From contig NZ_JOCX01000029.1 of the NCBI RefSeq assembly GCF_000717915.1, positions 1 through 64,000 of the forward strand: a DNA stretch of 64,000 nucleotides, given 5' to 3'. The DNA is from Streptomyces sp. NRRL S-244. GTDB taxonomy: Bacteria; Actinomycetota; Actinomycetes; Streptomycetales; Streptomycetaceae. A program made the position numbers and the translations under genes. Shown piece after piece: positions 52,762 through 62,599 of the stretch (positions within the stretch are counted from its first letter, which is position 1; the number at the start of each line of letters is the position of its first letter). The notes below the pieces were generated by a model, which ran no database searches, was not told the DNA's origin, and saw only the letters and a list, made by a program, of their open reading frames with translations.

Positions 52762-53526
52762 CTATTCACAAGACCGTTGCTCTGTACGGGTTGTCGACCG
52801 ATTTCTTACGAAGGATCCTGTCGGTGCGGCGACGACGGCCGCCCCCGCCGCCGGTCCGATCGACGCCGCCCGCAGCGCCCGGGCCGCCTCCGCGAGCGTG
52901 GCCCCGGTGGTGATCAAGTCGTCCACCAGCACGATCCGCGCCGCGGCCGGAAACCGCACCCCGCCCCCGCGGCACACCCTCAGCGCCCCCGTGAGGTTCT
53001 CCCGCCGCTCCAAGGCCCCCAGGCCCGCCTGGTCGGCCACCGGGCGGACATGGCGCAGCACGGACGCCACCCGCGCGCGGACACCTCCCCGCCGCAGCCG
53101 CGCCGCGGCCGCCAGGGCGGTCCTGCGCACCGGATCGTGCCCGCGCGCCCGCACCTGCCGCCGCGCCGAGGGCACGGGTACGAGGACCAGCTCCTCCCCC
53201 GCCGCCACGGCGGCCCCACCCACGCCGGCGACCCCCTCGACGGCCCTTTCGACGGCCGCCGCCAGGGCGGCGCCGAGCGGCCCGGCCAGCGGCAGCGCCC
53301 CGCGCTCCTTGTGCGCCAGTACGACCTCCCGTACGGCGCCCTCGTACGCGGCGGCCGCATACACCGCGGGCAGCCCCGCGGGCCGCGGAGACGGCCGCAC
53401 ACGGCCTGCCGCGGCCCCGCTCAGCGCCTGCGCGCAGCCGGCGCACAGCACCACCCGGGCAGCCCCGCAGCCGCCGCAGTCGGCCGGCAGGACCAGCCCG
53501 GCGAGCTCCCGCCACCACCCCCGCAT
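52762..53526 (-). CDS. ComF-family amidophosphoribosyltransferase-like protein
   Basis: A 254-residue ComFC/GntX-like protein. The N-terminus has two zinc-binding CxxC pairs (LPADCGGC and LCAGC); the C-terminal half is a type I phosphoribosyltransferase fold with the PRPP loop IVLVDDLITTGATLAEA. In naturally competent bacteria ComFC helps DNA uptake; in actinobacteria the role is unclear. It lies between lpqB (98 bp) and hpf, a neighbourhood also found in mycobacteria. Confidence 0.88.
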   Translation of the reverse strand: MRGWWRELAGLVLPADCGGCGAARVVLCAGCAQALSGAAAGRVRPSPRPAGLPAVYAAAAYEGAVREVVLAHKERGALPLAGPLGAALAAAVERAVEGVAGVGGAAVAAGEELVLVPVPSARRQVRARGHDPVRRTALAAAARLRRGGVRARVASVLRHVRPVADQAGLGALERRENLTGALRVCRGGGVRFPAAARIVLVDDLITTGATLAEAARALRAASIGPAAGAAVVAAPTGSFVRNRSTTRTEQRSCE

Positions 53527-53624
53527 CAGCCCACTGTGCCGGGCCGGCCGCTCACGCCGCCACCCCTGTGGACAACGTGCGGCCGGCCGCGAAAGGGCCA
53601 GCGAAAAGACCGCGAAAGGGCAGG

Positions 53625-55490
53625 TCAGCCCGGGTAGACCGGAGCCCGGCCGCCCGGCGCCACCGTGCGCCACTGCGCCCCCGGCGGCAGCCACACGATC
53701 CCGTCCTCGTCCGAGTGCGCGACCACCGGCTTCTTCTCGTCCTCCGTCGCCGCGACCGCGTCCAGCCCCGTCGCCCCGGGCAGGCTCGCCGCGACCATCG
53801 ACCCGTCGGCCAGCATGTACCGGGCCTGCACGACCCCGCCGTTCTCCCGGCCCACCACCAGCAGCCGCCCGCGCGGCGCCCAGCTCAGCGCCGTCACGCT
53901 CGCCATCTGCGGGGCCGCCGGACGCAGCTCGCGCACCGACACCACCGCCGCGTCGGCCTTGCCCTCGGGCCGCTCGATCCGCCCGATGTACAGGTTCTTG
54001 CTGTTCCCCGACTGCACCAGCAGCGCGATCCGCACCCCGTCCGGCGAGGCCTTCAGCCCGGTGATCCGCCCGCCGCCGAGCCCGGACACATCGATCTTCT
54101 GCGGGACCCCGGTCCCGCCCGGCACCCGGTACAGCGCCGGATTCTGCGGATCCTGGTCCGCGATCCACAGATCGCCCGCCGCGTCCCAGCTCGGCGTGCC
54201 CAGCCCGTTCGGCTTGGCGCCCTTGCCCGTCAGCACCGGCTGCGGCATGGGTCCGGCCGTCGTCAGGTTCACCAGGTACAGCCCGTGCCCGTCCTCGGAC
54301 ACCACCGCCGCGCGCTTCTCGTCGTACGAGACGGCCGCGGAGCCGACCTTGAACCCGGGGTTCCCGGCGGTGGGGGACAGCGGCCCCGGCACCTGCTCGG
54401 GGCGGTACTGCTGGTCCTCACTGGTGACGTCGAGCTTCATCCGGACGAACCGGCTCTCGCTGTCGACGTAGTACTGGTACTCGGGGCTCGGCGGCCGGTG
54501 GGCGATCGTCGCCGCGGCCACGTCGGTCACCGAGCACAGCGAGGACCGGTCCGAGCGCAGCAGCTCGACCCGCGCCATCCGAGAAGACGTCAGATCCTGC
54601 ACGGTGTACATGAGTTGCGCGGCCATCTTCTCGCACTGCGGCTGCGCGACGTTGTCGACCTTGTCGTTGAGCGGCACCTTCAGCACGTTCTGCCCGTCGT
54701 ACGTGAGGGACTTGGTGCCCTCCCGCAGTCCGGTGCCGGTCGGGAAGCTCGAAGTGACCACGGGCCCCAGCCACTTGGACGGACCGGCCAGCAGCGACTG
54801 CACGGTCTGCGTGGTGGGGTCCATCCGGGAGTCGGGATCGCTGCGCTGGCGCACGTACACGGGGTCGGCAACGAGGCTGCCGCCCGCGAAGTAGTACTTG
54901 TTGACCGGCATGTAGATGCGCTGGAAGTCGGACTCGCTGAGCACGAGGCCGCTCGGCGGCGTCGCGATCCGCCACTGCTTGTTCTCCTGGACCAGTTGGA
55001 GGTACTCCTCGTAGCGCCGCCCCGAGGGCTCCGGCTGGTACGCGCTGCGCTCGTCCACCGTCGCGAGCTGCTTGCCGGTCATCTTCCAGCGGGGCCCCGG
55101 GGCGTCCTTCTCGTTGCCCACGGAGAACCGGTCGATGCCCGCGGAGAGCACGGTGACGGCGGAACCGGGCTTCCAGTTCTTCGCCGCCTCCTCGGTGAGG
55201 TACTTGCGGGCGGTCTGCAGCTGCGGATCGTCGCTGGTCATGGCCTCCAGGAAGCCGTCGACGATGTCGGCCGGACCGGCCTTGTCGGCCGGCGGCACCC
55301 CGAACACCCGCACCTGCGAGTCGACGCCCTGCGAGGCCTTCACCTCGCGGATCTCGCCGTGGTCGGGCATGGAGGCGCAGCCCGCCAGCAGCAGCCCGGC
55401 CGCGCCGAAGGCGTACGCCCGCACCGTCCGCCACCGGCGGCGGCCGTCCCTGCGCGCCACCCGTGCGGGCTCAGCGTCCACCTGCGCCAT
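53625..55490 (-). CDS. lpqB: Lipoprotein LpqB
   Basis: A 621-residue lipoprotein partner of the MtrAB system. A short basic N-terminus and hydrophobic segment end in the lipobox LLAGC (Cys 38). The GerMN domain is about residues 200-320 (YKYFAGG-like NKYYFAGGSLVADPVYV, then QSLLAGPSKWLGP), followed by a beta-propeller-like C-terminal domain. In mycobacteria LpqB interacts with the sensor MtrB outside the membrane. Its start overlaps the mtrB 3' end by 20 bp, so mtrA-mtrB-lpqB form one operon. Confidence 0.92.
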   Translation of the reverse strand: MAQVDAEPARVARRDGRRRWRTVRAYAFGAAGLLLAGCASMPDHGEIREVKASQGVDSQVRVFGVPPADKAGPADIVDGFLEAMTSDDPQLQTARKYLTEEAAKNWKPGSAVTVLSAGIDRFSVGNEKDAPGPRWKMTGKQLATVDERSAYQPEPSGRRYEEYLQLVQENKQWRIATPPSGLVLSESDFQRIYMPVNKYYFAGGSLVADPVYVRQRSDPDSRMDPTTQTVQSLLAGPSKWLGPVVTSSFPTGTGLREGTKSLTYDGQNVLKVPLNDKVDNVAQPQCEKMAAQLMYTVQDLTSSRMARVELLRSDRSSLCSVTDVAAATIAHRPPSPEYQYYVDSESRFVRMKLDVTSEDQQYRPEQVPGPLSPTAGNPGFKVGSAAVSYDEKRAAVVSEDGHGLYLVNLTTAGPMPQPVLTGKGAKPNGLGTPSWDAAGDLWIADQDPQNPALYRVPGGTGVPQKIDVSGLGGGRITGLKASPDGVRIALLVQSGNSKNLYIGRIERPEGKADAAVVSVRELRPAAPQMASVTALSWAPRGRLLVVGRENGGVVQARYMLADGSMVAASLPGATGLDAVAATEDEKKPVVAHSDEDGIVWLPPGAQWRTVAPGGRAPVYPG

Positions 55491-57534
55491 CCTCCTGTGC
55501 TGCTGCCGCCTGCTCGGCGTCGGCATCGGTGTCGGCAGCGCGCTCCGCCGCCGCCTGGTCGGGATCGGCCGGGCGGGCCACGACGCGGGCCCCGTTGCCC
55601 GGCAGGGCCGTCGGGTCCGCGGGCACCGGCAGCGCACCGGCGACCGCCGAGCGCGGCGGTATCGGCGACCGGTCGCCCCGGCCCGGGCCCTGCTGCGCCT
55701 TCGGGGACGCCTGCGCGCCCGCCGCCTCGGCAGCGGCCCTGGCCCGGTTGGACCGGGAGTCCTCCGGCTCCAGCGGGATCGGGGACCCGCGCAGCGGCTC
55801 GTCGGCGGTCCGCGGCAGGGTCAGCCGGAACTGCGAGCCCCCGCCCGGCTCGCCCCACGCCTGGAGCCAGCCGCCGTGCAGCCGCGCGTCCTCGACGGCG
55901 ATGGACAGGCCCAGGCCCGTACCGCCCGTCGTACGCGCCCGCGCCGGATCGGCCCGCCAGAAGCGGTTGAAGACGCGGGTGGCCTCGCCGGGCTTGAGCC
56001 CGACCCCGTAGTCCCGTACGGCCACCGCGACGGCCCCGCCCGCCGAAGCGAGCCGGACCACCACATCGCGGCCCTCGCCGTGCTCCACGGCGTTGACGAC
56101 GAGGTTGCGCAGCACCCGCTCCACGCGCCGGGAGTCGGCCTCGGCTATGACGGGCTGGGTGTCGCCCAGCACCCGGATCCGGGTGCCCTTGTGCTCGGCG
56201 AGCGGCTCGGCGCCGTCGATGACCCGGCGTACGACGTCCCGCAGGTCGATCGGCTCCGCCTCCAGGGCCGCGGCGCCCGCGTCGAACCGGCTGATCTCCA
56301 GCAGGTCCGCCAGCAGCGACTCGAAGCGGTCGAGCTGCCCGGCGAGCAGCTCGGCGGAGCGGGCGGTGATCGGGTCGAAGTCGACCCGGGCGTCGTGGAT
56401 GACGTCGGCTGCCATCCGTACGGTCGTCAGCGGCGTCCGCAGCTCGTGCGAGACGTCGGAGACGAACCGGCGCTGCATCCGCGACAGGTCCTCCAGCTGC
56501 TGGATCTTGAGCTGGAGGTTCTGCGCCATCTTGTTGAAGGCCTCGCCCAGACGGGCGATGTCGTCCTCACCGGTGACCTTCATCCGCTCCTGGAGCCGCC
56601 CGGCCGAGAGCCGCTCGGCGATCCCGGCGGCCATCCGCACGGGCGTCACGACCTGCCGTACGACGAGCCAGGCGATCGCGCCGAGCAGCACGACCACGAA
56701 CACGCCCGCGGTGGCGATGGTGACCTTGATGAGGTTGAGGGACTCCTCCTCCTGCGTGAGCGGGAAGAGGTAGTACAGGTCGTACGGGTCCCCGTTGATG
56801 TCGGTGAGCCGCTTGCCCACGACCAGCGCGGGCTCGGGCGCCTTGTCCCCGGAGCCGGCGGTGTACCGGATCTGCGAGAACGTCTTGAAGGTCCCGGTCG
56901 CGTGGTTGACGTCGCGGCGCAGTGCCGCGGGAACGCTCGCCGTCGGGTCCACGTTCCCGGAGGCCCGGGCGCCCTTGACGCCCGAGACGAACGGCCCGCT
57001 CGGCTGCCCGCCGGGCTGCCCGCCCGTATCGGGGCCGGCGCCGAGGGCGACCACCTCGAAGGCGGTCTGGCCGCCACTGGCGAGCTGCTTGACCAGCGAG
57101 TTCATCCAGGTACTGGCGTCCCGGCCGACCTTGTTGTCGGTGGCGTCGGGCCCGTCCACCGCCGAGGGCGTGTTGGCCTTCTCCTGCGCGACGGCGAACC
57201 CGCCCGCGGCCTGGCTCTGCGCGGCCTCCTCCTTGGCGTCGAGGAGCCCCTTGCTGACCTGGGCGATCACCACGAACCCGAGCGCGAGGACCACGGCCAG
57301 CGACATCAGCAGCGTCGCGGCGACCACGCGCAGCTGGATGTTGCGCCGCCACAGCCGGACAGCCGGAAGCAGCGGCCGTCGTACGAGGCGTACGAACAAC
57401 CGCAGCACAGGGCCGCCCGGCGCTCCGTCGGCCATCTGACGGAGCTGCCGGCCTCCCCGCAGGACTCCTCGGCGGGAGCCGCTGTGGGGCTTGCCGGGCG
57501 GCACGTCAGCTCGGTCCGGCCTTGTAGCCGACAC
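55471..57534 (-). CDS. mtrB: Sensor histidine kinase MtrB
   Basis: A 687-residue membrane sensor. Two helices (about 75-100, LRVVAATLLMSLAVVLALGF, and about 275-300, TIATAGVFVVVLLGAIAWLV) flank a large extracellular domain. HAMP, HisKA (FVSDVSHELRTPLTTVR with the phospho-His) and HATPase_c (NLVVNAVEHGEG, DYGVGL, GTGLGLSI) follow. A 110-residue Ala/Pro-rich tail ends the protein. GTG at 57534 gives a 29-bp overlap with mtrA; ATG at 57435 is an alternative. It phosphorylates MtrA in control of cell-wall and developmental genes. Confidence 0.93.
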   Translation of the reverse strand: MSATRPDRADVPPGKPHSGSRRGVLRGGRQLRQMADGAPGGPVLRLFVRLVRRPLLPAVRLWRRNIQLRVVAATLLMSLAVVLALGFVVIAQVSKGLLDAKEEAAQSQAAGGFAVAQEKANTPSAVDGPDATDNKVGRDASTWMNSLVKQLASGGQTAFEVVALGAGPDTGGQPGGQPSGPFVSGVKGARASGNVDPTASVPAALRRDVNHATGTFKTFSQIRYTAGSGDKAPEPALVVGKRLTDINGDPYDLYYLFPLTQEEESLNLIKVTIATAGVFVVVLLGAIAWLVVRQVVTPVRMAAGIAERLSAGRLQERMKVTGEDDIARLGEAFNKMAQNLQLKIQQLEDLSRMQRRFVSDVSHELRTPLTTVRMAADVIHDARVDFDPITARSAELLAGQLDRFESLLADLLEISRFDAGAAALEAEPIDLRDVVRRVIDGAEPLAEHKGTRIRVLGDTQPVIAEADSRRVERVLRNLVVNAVEHGEGRDVVVRLASAGGAVAVAVRDYGVGLKPGEATRVFNRFWRADPARARTTGGTGLGLSIAVEDARLHGGWLQAWGEPGGGSQFRLTLPRTADEPLRGSPIPLEPEDSRSNRARAAAEAAGAQASPKAQQGPGRGDRSPIPPRSAVAGALPVPADPTALPGNGARVVARPADPDQAAAERAADTDADAEQAAAAQEDGAGGR

Positions 57535-58195
57535 CGCGCACCGTCACGACGATCTCGGGGCGCTCCGGGTCCTTCTCGACCTTGGAGCGCAGCCGCTGCA
57601 CATGCACGTTGACCAGGCGGGTGTCCGCCGCGTGCCGGTAGCCCCAGACCTGCTCCAGCAGCACCTCACGGGTGAACACCTGCCAGGGCTTGCGCGCGAG
57701 GGCGACCAGCAGGTCGAACTCGAGCGGGGTCAGGGCGATCGAGGCGCCGTCGCGCTTGACCGAGTGCCCGGCCACGTCGATGACCAGGTCACCGATGGCC
57801 AGCTGCTCGGGCGCGGGCTCCTCCGACCGGCGCAGGCGGGCCCGGATGCGGGCCACCAGCTCCTTCGGCTTGAACGGCTTGACGATGTAGTCGTCGGCCC
57901 CGGACTCCAGGCCCACGACGACGTCCACCGTGTCGCTCTTCGCGGTGAGCATGACGATCGGCACGCCTGATTCGGCCCGGATCAGCCTGCAGACCTCTAT
58001 GCCGTCCCGTCCGGGAAGCATGAGGTCGAGCAGCACGAGATCCGGCTTCGCCTCGCGGAAGGCAGCCAGTGCCTTGTCGCCGTCCGCTACGAACGACGGC
58101 TCAAAACCTTCTCCACGCAGCACAATGCCGAGCATCTCGGCCAGCGCGGTGTCGTCGTCGACGACAAGGACTCGTCCCTTCATGCTTGACATCAT
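57506..58195 (-). CDS. mtrA: OmpR-family response regulator MtrA
   Basis: A 229-residue regulator. Receiver domain with VVDDD, phospho-acceptor D57 (LVLLDLMLPG) and KPFKPKELVARI; C-terminal winged helix (about 130-228) with LTPLEFDLLVALARKPWQVF and RLVNVHVQRLRSKVEKDPE. In Streptomyces MtrA controls development, antibiotic genes and nitrogen genes. Start at 58195 aligns with the mycobacterial protein; ATG 58183 is possible. No Shine-Dalgarno is evident. A GTAACG half-site lies 14-19 bp upstream (58209-58214), which could mark autoregulation. Confidence 0.96.
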   Translation of the reverse strand: MMSSMKGRVLVVDDDTALAEMLGIVLRGEGFEPSFVADGDKALAAFREAKPDLVLLDLMLPGRDGIEVCRLIRAESGVPIVMLTAKSDTVDVVVGLESGADDYIVKPFKPKELVARIRARLRRSEEPAPEQLAIGDLVIDVAGHSVKRDGASIALTPLEFDLLVALARKPWQVFTREVLLEQVWGYRHAADTRLVNVHVQRLRSKVEKDPERPEIVVTVRGVGYKAGPS

Positions 58196-58424
58196 CCCAT
58201 TAGCTAATCGTTACCTGGCGGTGAGCTGTCCCACAGCCAAAAGGGCTGGAAATCGCCCTTCGGACCTGCGTGGAGATCAGGGCGACCAGTCTGCCCCGGA
58301 TCCGGGCGACAATTGAAGGCGCGGGCCGCCTGAGATCCGGGGGGACGGCCGGTCCGCTCAACGTTCCCACGTGGCACGATGGCAGCCGACCAGCGCCCCC
58401 CGCAGTGCACGTGAAGGAGCGACG

Positions 58425-59726
58425 ATGAACGACTCTCCGGGCTGGGCCGTGCCCGGACCCTCCCCGTCCGACGGCGAGCGGCCGGGCGCACCCGACGGCC
58501 AGGGCGGCACCGAGGGCGCGCAGCCGCCCGCGCAGCAGCCGCCCGCCGGCGGGCCGAAGTGGTCCGCCGAGCAGCCGCCGCCCGGCGAGTGGTCGAGCCC
58601 CGGCACCCCCCAGGCGCCGCAGGCACCCCAGACCCCGCAGCAGCCCCCGCAGCAGCCGCAGCCGGGCGCGGGCTGGGGATCGTACGCAGGCCCCCAGAGC
58701 GGCCAGGGCGGCGGCCAGTACGCCTACCCCGGCGGCCCCGGCCAGTGGGGCAAGCCCCCGGCCGCCAAGCCCGGAGTGATCCCGCTGCGCCCCCTGGACC
58801 TGGGCGAGATCCTCGACGGCGCCGTCGCCACCGTGCGCAGCCACTGGCGCTCGGTCCTGCCGATCACCCTCGTCGTGGCCACCGTCGTGCAGCTCATCAG
58901 CGTGCTCGTACAGAAGTACACGCTCTCCGAACTGCCCGCCCCCTCCAACGACGAACCGAACCTGAGCGAGCTCGTCGACACCCTCGGCAGCAGCATGCTC
59001 GCCCTCGTCGCGAACGGGTTCATCCAGCTCATCGGCACCATCGTGGCCACCGCCATGCTCACGATGATCTTCAGCCGCGCCGTGCTCGGCCACAGCTCCA
59101 CGATCGCCACCGCCTGGCGCGAGGCTCGGCCCCAGCTGCTCCGCCTGCTCGGGCTCACCCTCCTGCTGGGCCTCGGCGGCGCCCTCCTCGTCGGCGTGCT
59201 GATCCTGCCCGGCATCGCCCTGCGCAGCATCGGCCTCGGCATCCTCGGCGGCCTCGCCGCCCTCCCGCTCGTCCTCTGGCTCGGCATCAAGTTCAGCCTG
59301 GCCTCGCCCGCGCTGATGCTGGAGAAGAGCAGCGTGGCCACCTCGCTGCGCCGCTCCTCGCGGCTCGTCCAGGGCTCGTGGTGGCGCATCTTCGGCATCA
59401 CCGCCCTGACCGGCCTCATCACCACCTTCGTCGCGGCCATCATCGTCTGGCCGCTGACCGCCGTCGGCCTCGCGATCGGCCTCGCCGGCGCCGGACCGAC
59501 CGCCCTGGAGAACGGCACCGCCGCCACCGGCTGGGCCCCGCTCATCCTCTCGGCGGTCGGCGCCGTCATCGCGCAGACCATCACCATGCCGATCCAGTCG
59601 GGCGTCACCGTCCTCCTGTACGTCGACCAGCGCATCCGCCGCGAGGCCCTCGACCTGGAGCTCGCCCGGGCGGCGGGCCTGGAGAACTACGGCTCGGACC
59701 CGGCCGCACCGCCGACCGGAGGCTGA
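58425..59726 (+). CDS. Multi-pass membrane protein with Pro/Gln-rich N-terminus
   Basis: A 433-residue protein. Residues 1-115 are a Pro/Gln/Gly-rich cytoplasmic tail; then about six transmembrane segments (LPITLVVATVVQLISVLV, LLGLTLLLGLGGALLVGVLI, GITALTGLITTFVAAIIVWP). It resembles proteins that carry the glycerophosphodiester-phosphodiesterase membrane domain (GDPD-like membrane domain, no catalytic part). GAAGGAG lies 5 nt before the ATG. It leads a tightly packed operon divergent from mtrA, with the next gene 7 bp downstream. Confidence 0.82.
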   Translation: MNDSPGWAVPGPSPSDGERPGAPDGQGGTEGAQPPAQQPPAGGPKWSAEQPPPGEWSSPGTPQAPQAPQTPQQPPQQPQPGAGWGSYAGPQSGQGGGQYAYPGGPGQWGKPPAAKPGVIPLRPLDLGEILDGAVATVRSHWRSVLPITLVVATVVQLISVLVQKYTLSELPAPSNDEPNLSELVDTLGSSMLALVANGFIQLIGTIVATAMLTMIFSRAVLGHSSTIATAWREARPQLLRLLGLTLLLGLGGALLVGVLILPGIALRSIGLGILGGLAALPLVLWLGIKFSLASPALMLEKSSVATSLRRSSRLVQGSWWRIFGITALTGLITTFVAAIIVWPLTAVGLAIGLAGAGPTALENGTAATGWAPLILSAVGAVIAQTITMPIQSGVTVLLYVDQRIRREALDLELARAAGLENYGSDPAAPPTGG

Positions 59727-59733
59727 TGCACCG

Positions 59734-60414
59734 ATGATGAGTACGGGGGGCCTCATCACGCGCTCCGCGGCGCTCCTGCCGGCCGCGGAGAAACCACCGG
59801 TGACGACACCGCGCGACCCCGCCCGCGAGGCGGCCGAACGCGAACTGTCGAAGCCGCTGTACCACCAGGACGACCCGGGCCTGCTCCAGCGCGCCCTGGA
59901 CCGGTTCTGGGAGTGGGTCGGCAACCTCTTCGACCACGCCTCGGGAGCCACCCCCGGCGGCACCCTGGGCCTGGTCGCCATCGCCGCCCTCGTCGTCCTC
60001 GCCGTCGCCGCCCTGTGGTGGCGGCTCGGCTCCCCCCGCCGGACCGCCACCGGCGCGGCCGGGGTCTTCGGCGACGCCCTGCGCAGCGCCGCCGACCACC
60101 GCAGCGCCGCCGACGCACACGCCGCCGCCGGCCGCTGGACCGAAGCCGTCCAGGAGCGCATGCGGGCCGTCGTCCGCTCCCTGGAGGAGCGCACCGTGCT
60201 CGACCCCCGCCCCGGCCGCACCGCCGACGAGGCGGCCGCCGAAGCCGCCGCCGCCCTCCCGGACCACGCCGAAGCCCTCCGCACCGCGGCCCGCACCTTC
60301 GACGACGTCACGTACGGCGCCCGCCCCGCCACCGCCGAGATGTACGCCCACCTGCGCACCCTGGACCTCTCCCTGACCCAGGCGAAGCCCCTGCTGACGG
60401 GCCCCCGGTCATGA
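59734..60414 (+). CDS. DUF4129 domain protein
   Basis: A 226-residue membrane protein with one clear helix (LGLVAIAALVVLAVAALWW) and a C-terminal DUF4129 domain containing the RSLEERTVLDPRPGRTADEA motif. DUF4129 commonly occurs fused to or beside transglutaminase-like, MoxR and DUF58 proteins. The stop overlaps the next start as ATGA. Confidence 0.87.
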   Translation: MMSTGGLITRSAALLPAAEKPPVTTPRDPAREAAERELSKPLYHQDDPGLLQRALDRFWEWVGNLFDHASGATPGGTLGLVAIAALVVLAVAALWWRLGSPRRTATGAAGVFGDALRSAADHRSAADAHAAAGRWTEAVQERMRAVVRSLEERTVLDPRPGRTADEAAAEAAAALPDHAEALRTAARTFDDVTYGARPATAEMYAHLRTLDLSLTQAKPLLTGPRS

Positions 60415-61640
60415 GCGCCCCCACCCCGCCCGCGTCCGCCGCCCCGCCCGCGTCCGCCGCCCCGGCCACCGGCACGCCCCGTACGACCCCCGCCGCCCTC
60501 TGGCGCCGCGGCCGCGGCTTCCTGATCTGCCTCGGCATCCTCCTCGTCGCCGCCGTCACGCTCGCCGCCCTCGCGTCCGGCAGCCGCCACGGCCGGCTCG
60601 ACCCCCGCTCCGCCGACCCCGACGGCAGCCGGGCCGTGGCCGAGCTGCTCCAGGCCCGCGGAGTCACCACCCGCGTCGTCACCACCGCCCGCGAGGCCGC
60701 CGCCGCGGCCGGCCCCGGCACCACCCTGCTGGTCACCGGCCCCGACCGGCTCGGCGAGACCCAGCGCCGCGCCATCCGCTCCGCCATCGACCTCTCCGGC
60801 GGCCGCACCGTCCTGCTCGCCCCCGGCAGCCTCAGCCTCCCCGACCTGGCCCCCGCCGCCCGCACCAAGGGCACCGCGTTCGACCAGAACCTCGACCCCG
60901 GCTGCCCCCTGCCCGCCGCCGCCTCCGCCGGCCGCGCCACCACCGGCGGCGACCACCGCTACACCACCGACGGAGCCACCGCCGCGGCCTGCTACCCCAG
61001 CGGCGGCCACCCCACCCTCCTCGTCCTCCCCTCCGGCACCAAGGGCGGCGACACCGTCCTCCTCGGCTCCGAGACGGTCCTCCTCAACAAGAAGCTCGCC
61101 TCCGAGGGCAACGCCTCCCTCGCCCTCCAACTCCTCGGCTCCCGCCCCGACCTCGTCTGGTACCTGCCCTCCCTCGCCGAGGTCCAGGACGAGGACCCGG
61201 CCCAGGAGCAGGGCTTCCTCGACCTCCTCCCCCGCGGCTGGAGCTGGGCCCTCCTGCAACTCTTCGCCGCCGCCGCCCTCGCCGCCCTCTGGCGCGCCCG
61301 CCGGCTCGGCCCCCTCGTCACCGAGAAGCTGCCCGTCGCCATCCGCGCCTCCGAGACCACCGAGGGCCGCGCCCGCCTCTACCGCAAGGCCGGCGCCCGC
61401 GACCGCGCCGCCACCGTGCTGCGCGCCGCCGCCCGCGAACGCCTGGCGGCCCTGGTCGGCGTACCGCCCGCGCAGGCACACGACCCCGCGGCCCTGCTCC
61501 CCGCCGTGTCCGCCCGCCTGACGGAGGGCCACGGGGACCTGACCGGCCTCCTCTTCGGCACCACACCCACCACCGACGCGGCGCTCGTCGCGCTCGCCGA
61601 CCACCTCGACGCCCTCGAAAGAGAGGTCCGCACCTCATGA
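60411..61640 (+). CDS. DUF4350 domain membrane protein
   Basis: A 409-residue protein with an N-terminal helix (GFLICLGILLVAAVTLAALA), an extracellular DUF4350 domain (about 60-270; DPDGSRAVAELLQARGVTTR, TTLLVTGPDRL), a second helix (GWSWALLQLFAAAALAALW) and a cytoplasmic tail (RASETTEGRARLYRKAGARD). Translationally coupled on both sides by 4-bp overlaps. Function unknown; always with MoxR/DUF58 genes. Confidence 0.86.
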   Translation: MSAPTPPASAAPPASAAPATGTPRTTPAALWRRGRGFLICLGILLVAAVTLAALASGSRHGRLDPRSADPDGSRAVAELLQARGVTTRVVTTAREAAAAAGPGTTLLVTGPDRLGETQRRAIRSAIDLSGGRTVLLAPGSLSLPDLAPAARTKGTAFDQNLDPGCPLPAAASAGRATTGGDHRYTTDGATAAACYPSGGHPTLLVLPSGTKGGDTVLLGSETVLLNKKLASEGNASLALQLLGSRPDLVWYLPSLAEVQDEDPAQEQGFLDLLPRGWSWALLQLFAAAALAALWRARRLGPLVTEKLPVAIRASETTEGRARLYRKAGARDRAATVLRAAARERLAALVGVPPAQAHDPAALLPAVSARLTEGHGDLTGLLFGTTPTTDAALVALADHLDALEREVRTS

Positions 61641-62599
61641 CGGCCACCACGGACAGCGCCCGCTCCTCCCTGGAAGCGATCCGCACCGAGATCGGAAAGG
61701 CCGTCGTCGGCCAGGACTCGGCCGTCACCGGTCTCGTCGTCGCCCTCCTGTGCCGCGGCCACGTCCTCCTTGAAGGCGTGCCCGGCGTCGCCAAGACCCT
61801 CCTCGTACGGGCCCTCGCCGCCTCCCTCGAACTCGACACCAAGCGCGTCCAGTTCACCCCGGACCTGATGCCCAGCGACGTCACCGGCTCGCTCGTCTAC
61901 GACGCCCGCACCGCCGAGTTCTCCTTCCAGAACGGCCCGGTCTTCACCAACCTCCTCCTCGCGGACGAGATCAACCGGACCCCGCCCAAGACCCAGTCCT
62001 CCCTCCTCGAAGCCATGGAGGAGCGCCAGGTCACCGTCGACGGCACCCCGCGCAAGCTGCCCGAGCCGTTCCTCGTGGCCGCCACCATGAACCCCGTCGA
62101 GTACGAGGGCACCTACCCCCTCCCCGAGGCCCAACTCGACCGCTTCCTCCTCAAGCTCACCGTCCCCCTCCCCTCCCGCGAGGACGAGATCGGCGTCCTG
62201 ACCCGGCACGCCGCCGGCTTCAACCCCCGCGACCTCCAGGCCGCGGGCCTGCGCCCCGTCGCCGGCCCGGCCGAGCTCGAAGCCGCCCGCGAAGCCGTCG
62301 CCAAGGTGTCCGTCTCCCCGGAGATCGCCGGGTACGTCGTCGACGTCTGCCGCGCCACCCGCGAATCCCCCTCCCTCACCCTCGGCGTCTCCCCGCGCGG
62401 CGCGACCGCCCTGCTGGCCACCGCCCGCGCCTGGGCCTGGCTCACCGGCCGCGACTACGTCACCCCCGACGACGTCAAGGCCCTCGCCCTGCCGACCCTG
62501 CGCCACCGCGTCCAGCTCCGCCCGGAGGCCGAGATGGAAGGGGTCACGGCCGACGCCGTCATCACCGCGATCCTGTCCCACGTCCCCGTCCCGCGCTGA
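61637..62599 (+). CDS. MoxR-family AAA+ ATPase
   Basis: A 320-residue AAA+ chaperone-like ATPase with Walker A GVPGVAKTLL, Walker B NLLLADEINRTPPKTQ, and sensor-1 VAATMNPVEYEGTYPLPEAQ and Arg finger LDRF. MoxR proteins usually assemble or activate VWA/DUF58 partners. It lies between the DUF4350 gene (4-bp overlap) and the DUF58 gene (1-bp overlap). Confidence 0.94.
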   Translation: MTATTDSARSSLEAIRTEIGKAVVGQDSAVTGLVVALLCRGHVLLEGVPGVAKTLLVRALAASLELDTKRVQFTPDLMPSDVTGSLVYDARTAEFSFQNGPVFTNLLLADEINRTPPKTQSSLLEAMEERQVTVDGTPRKLPEPFLVAATMNPVEYEGTYPLPEAQLDRFLLKLTVPLPSREDEIGVLTRHAAGFNPRDLQAAGLRPVAGPAELEAAREAVAKVSVSPEIAGYVVDVCRATRESPSLTLGVSPRGATALLATARAWAWLTGRDYVTPDDVKALALPTLRHRVQLRPEAEMEGVTADAVITAILSHVPVPR

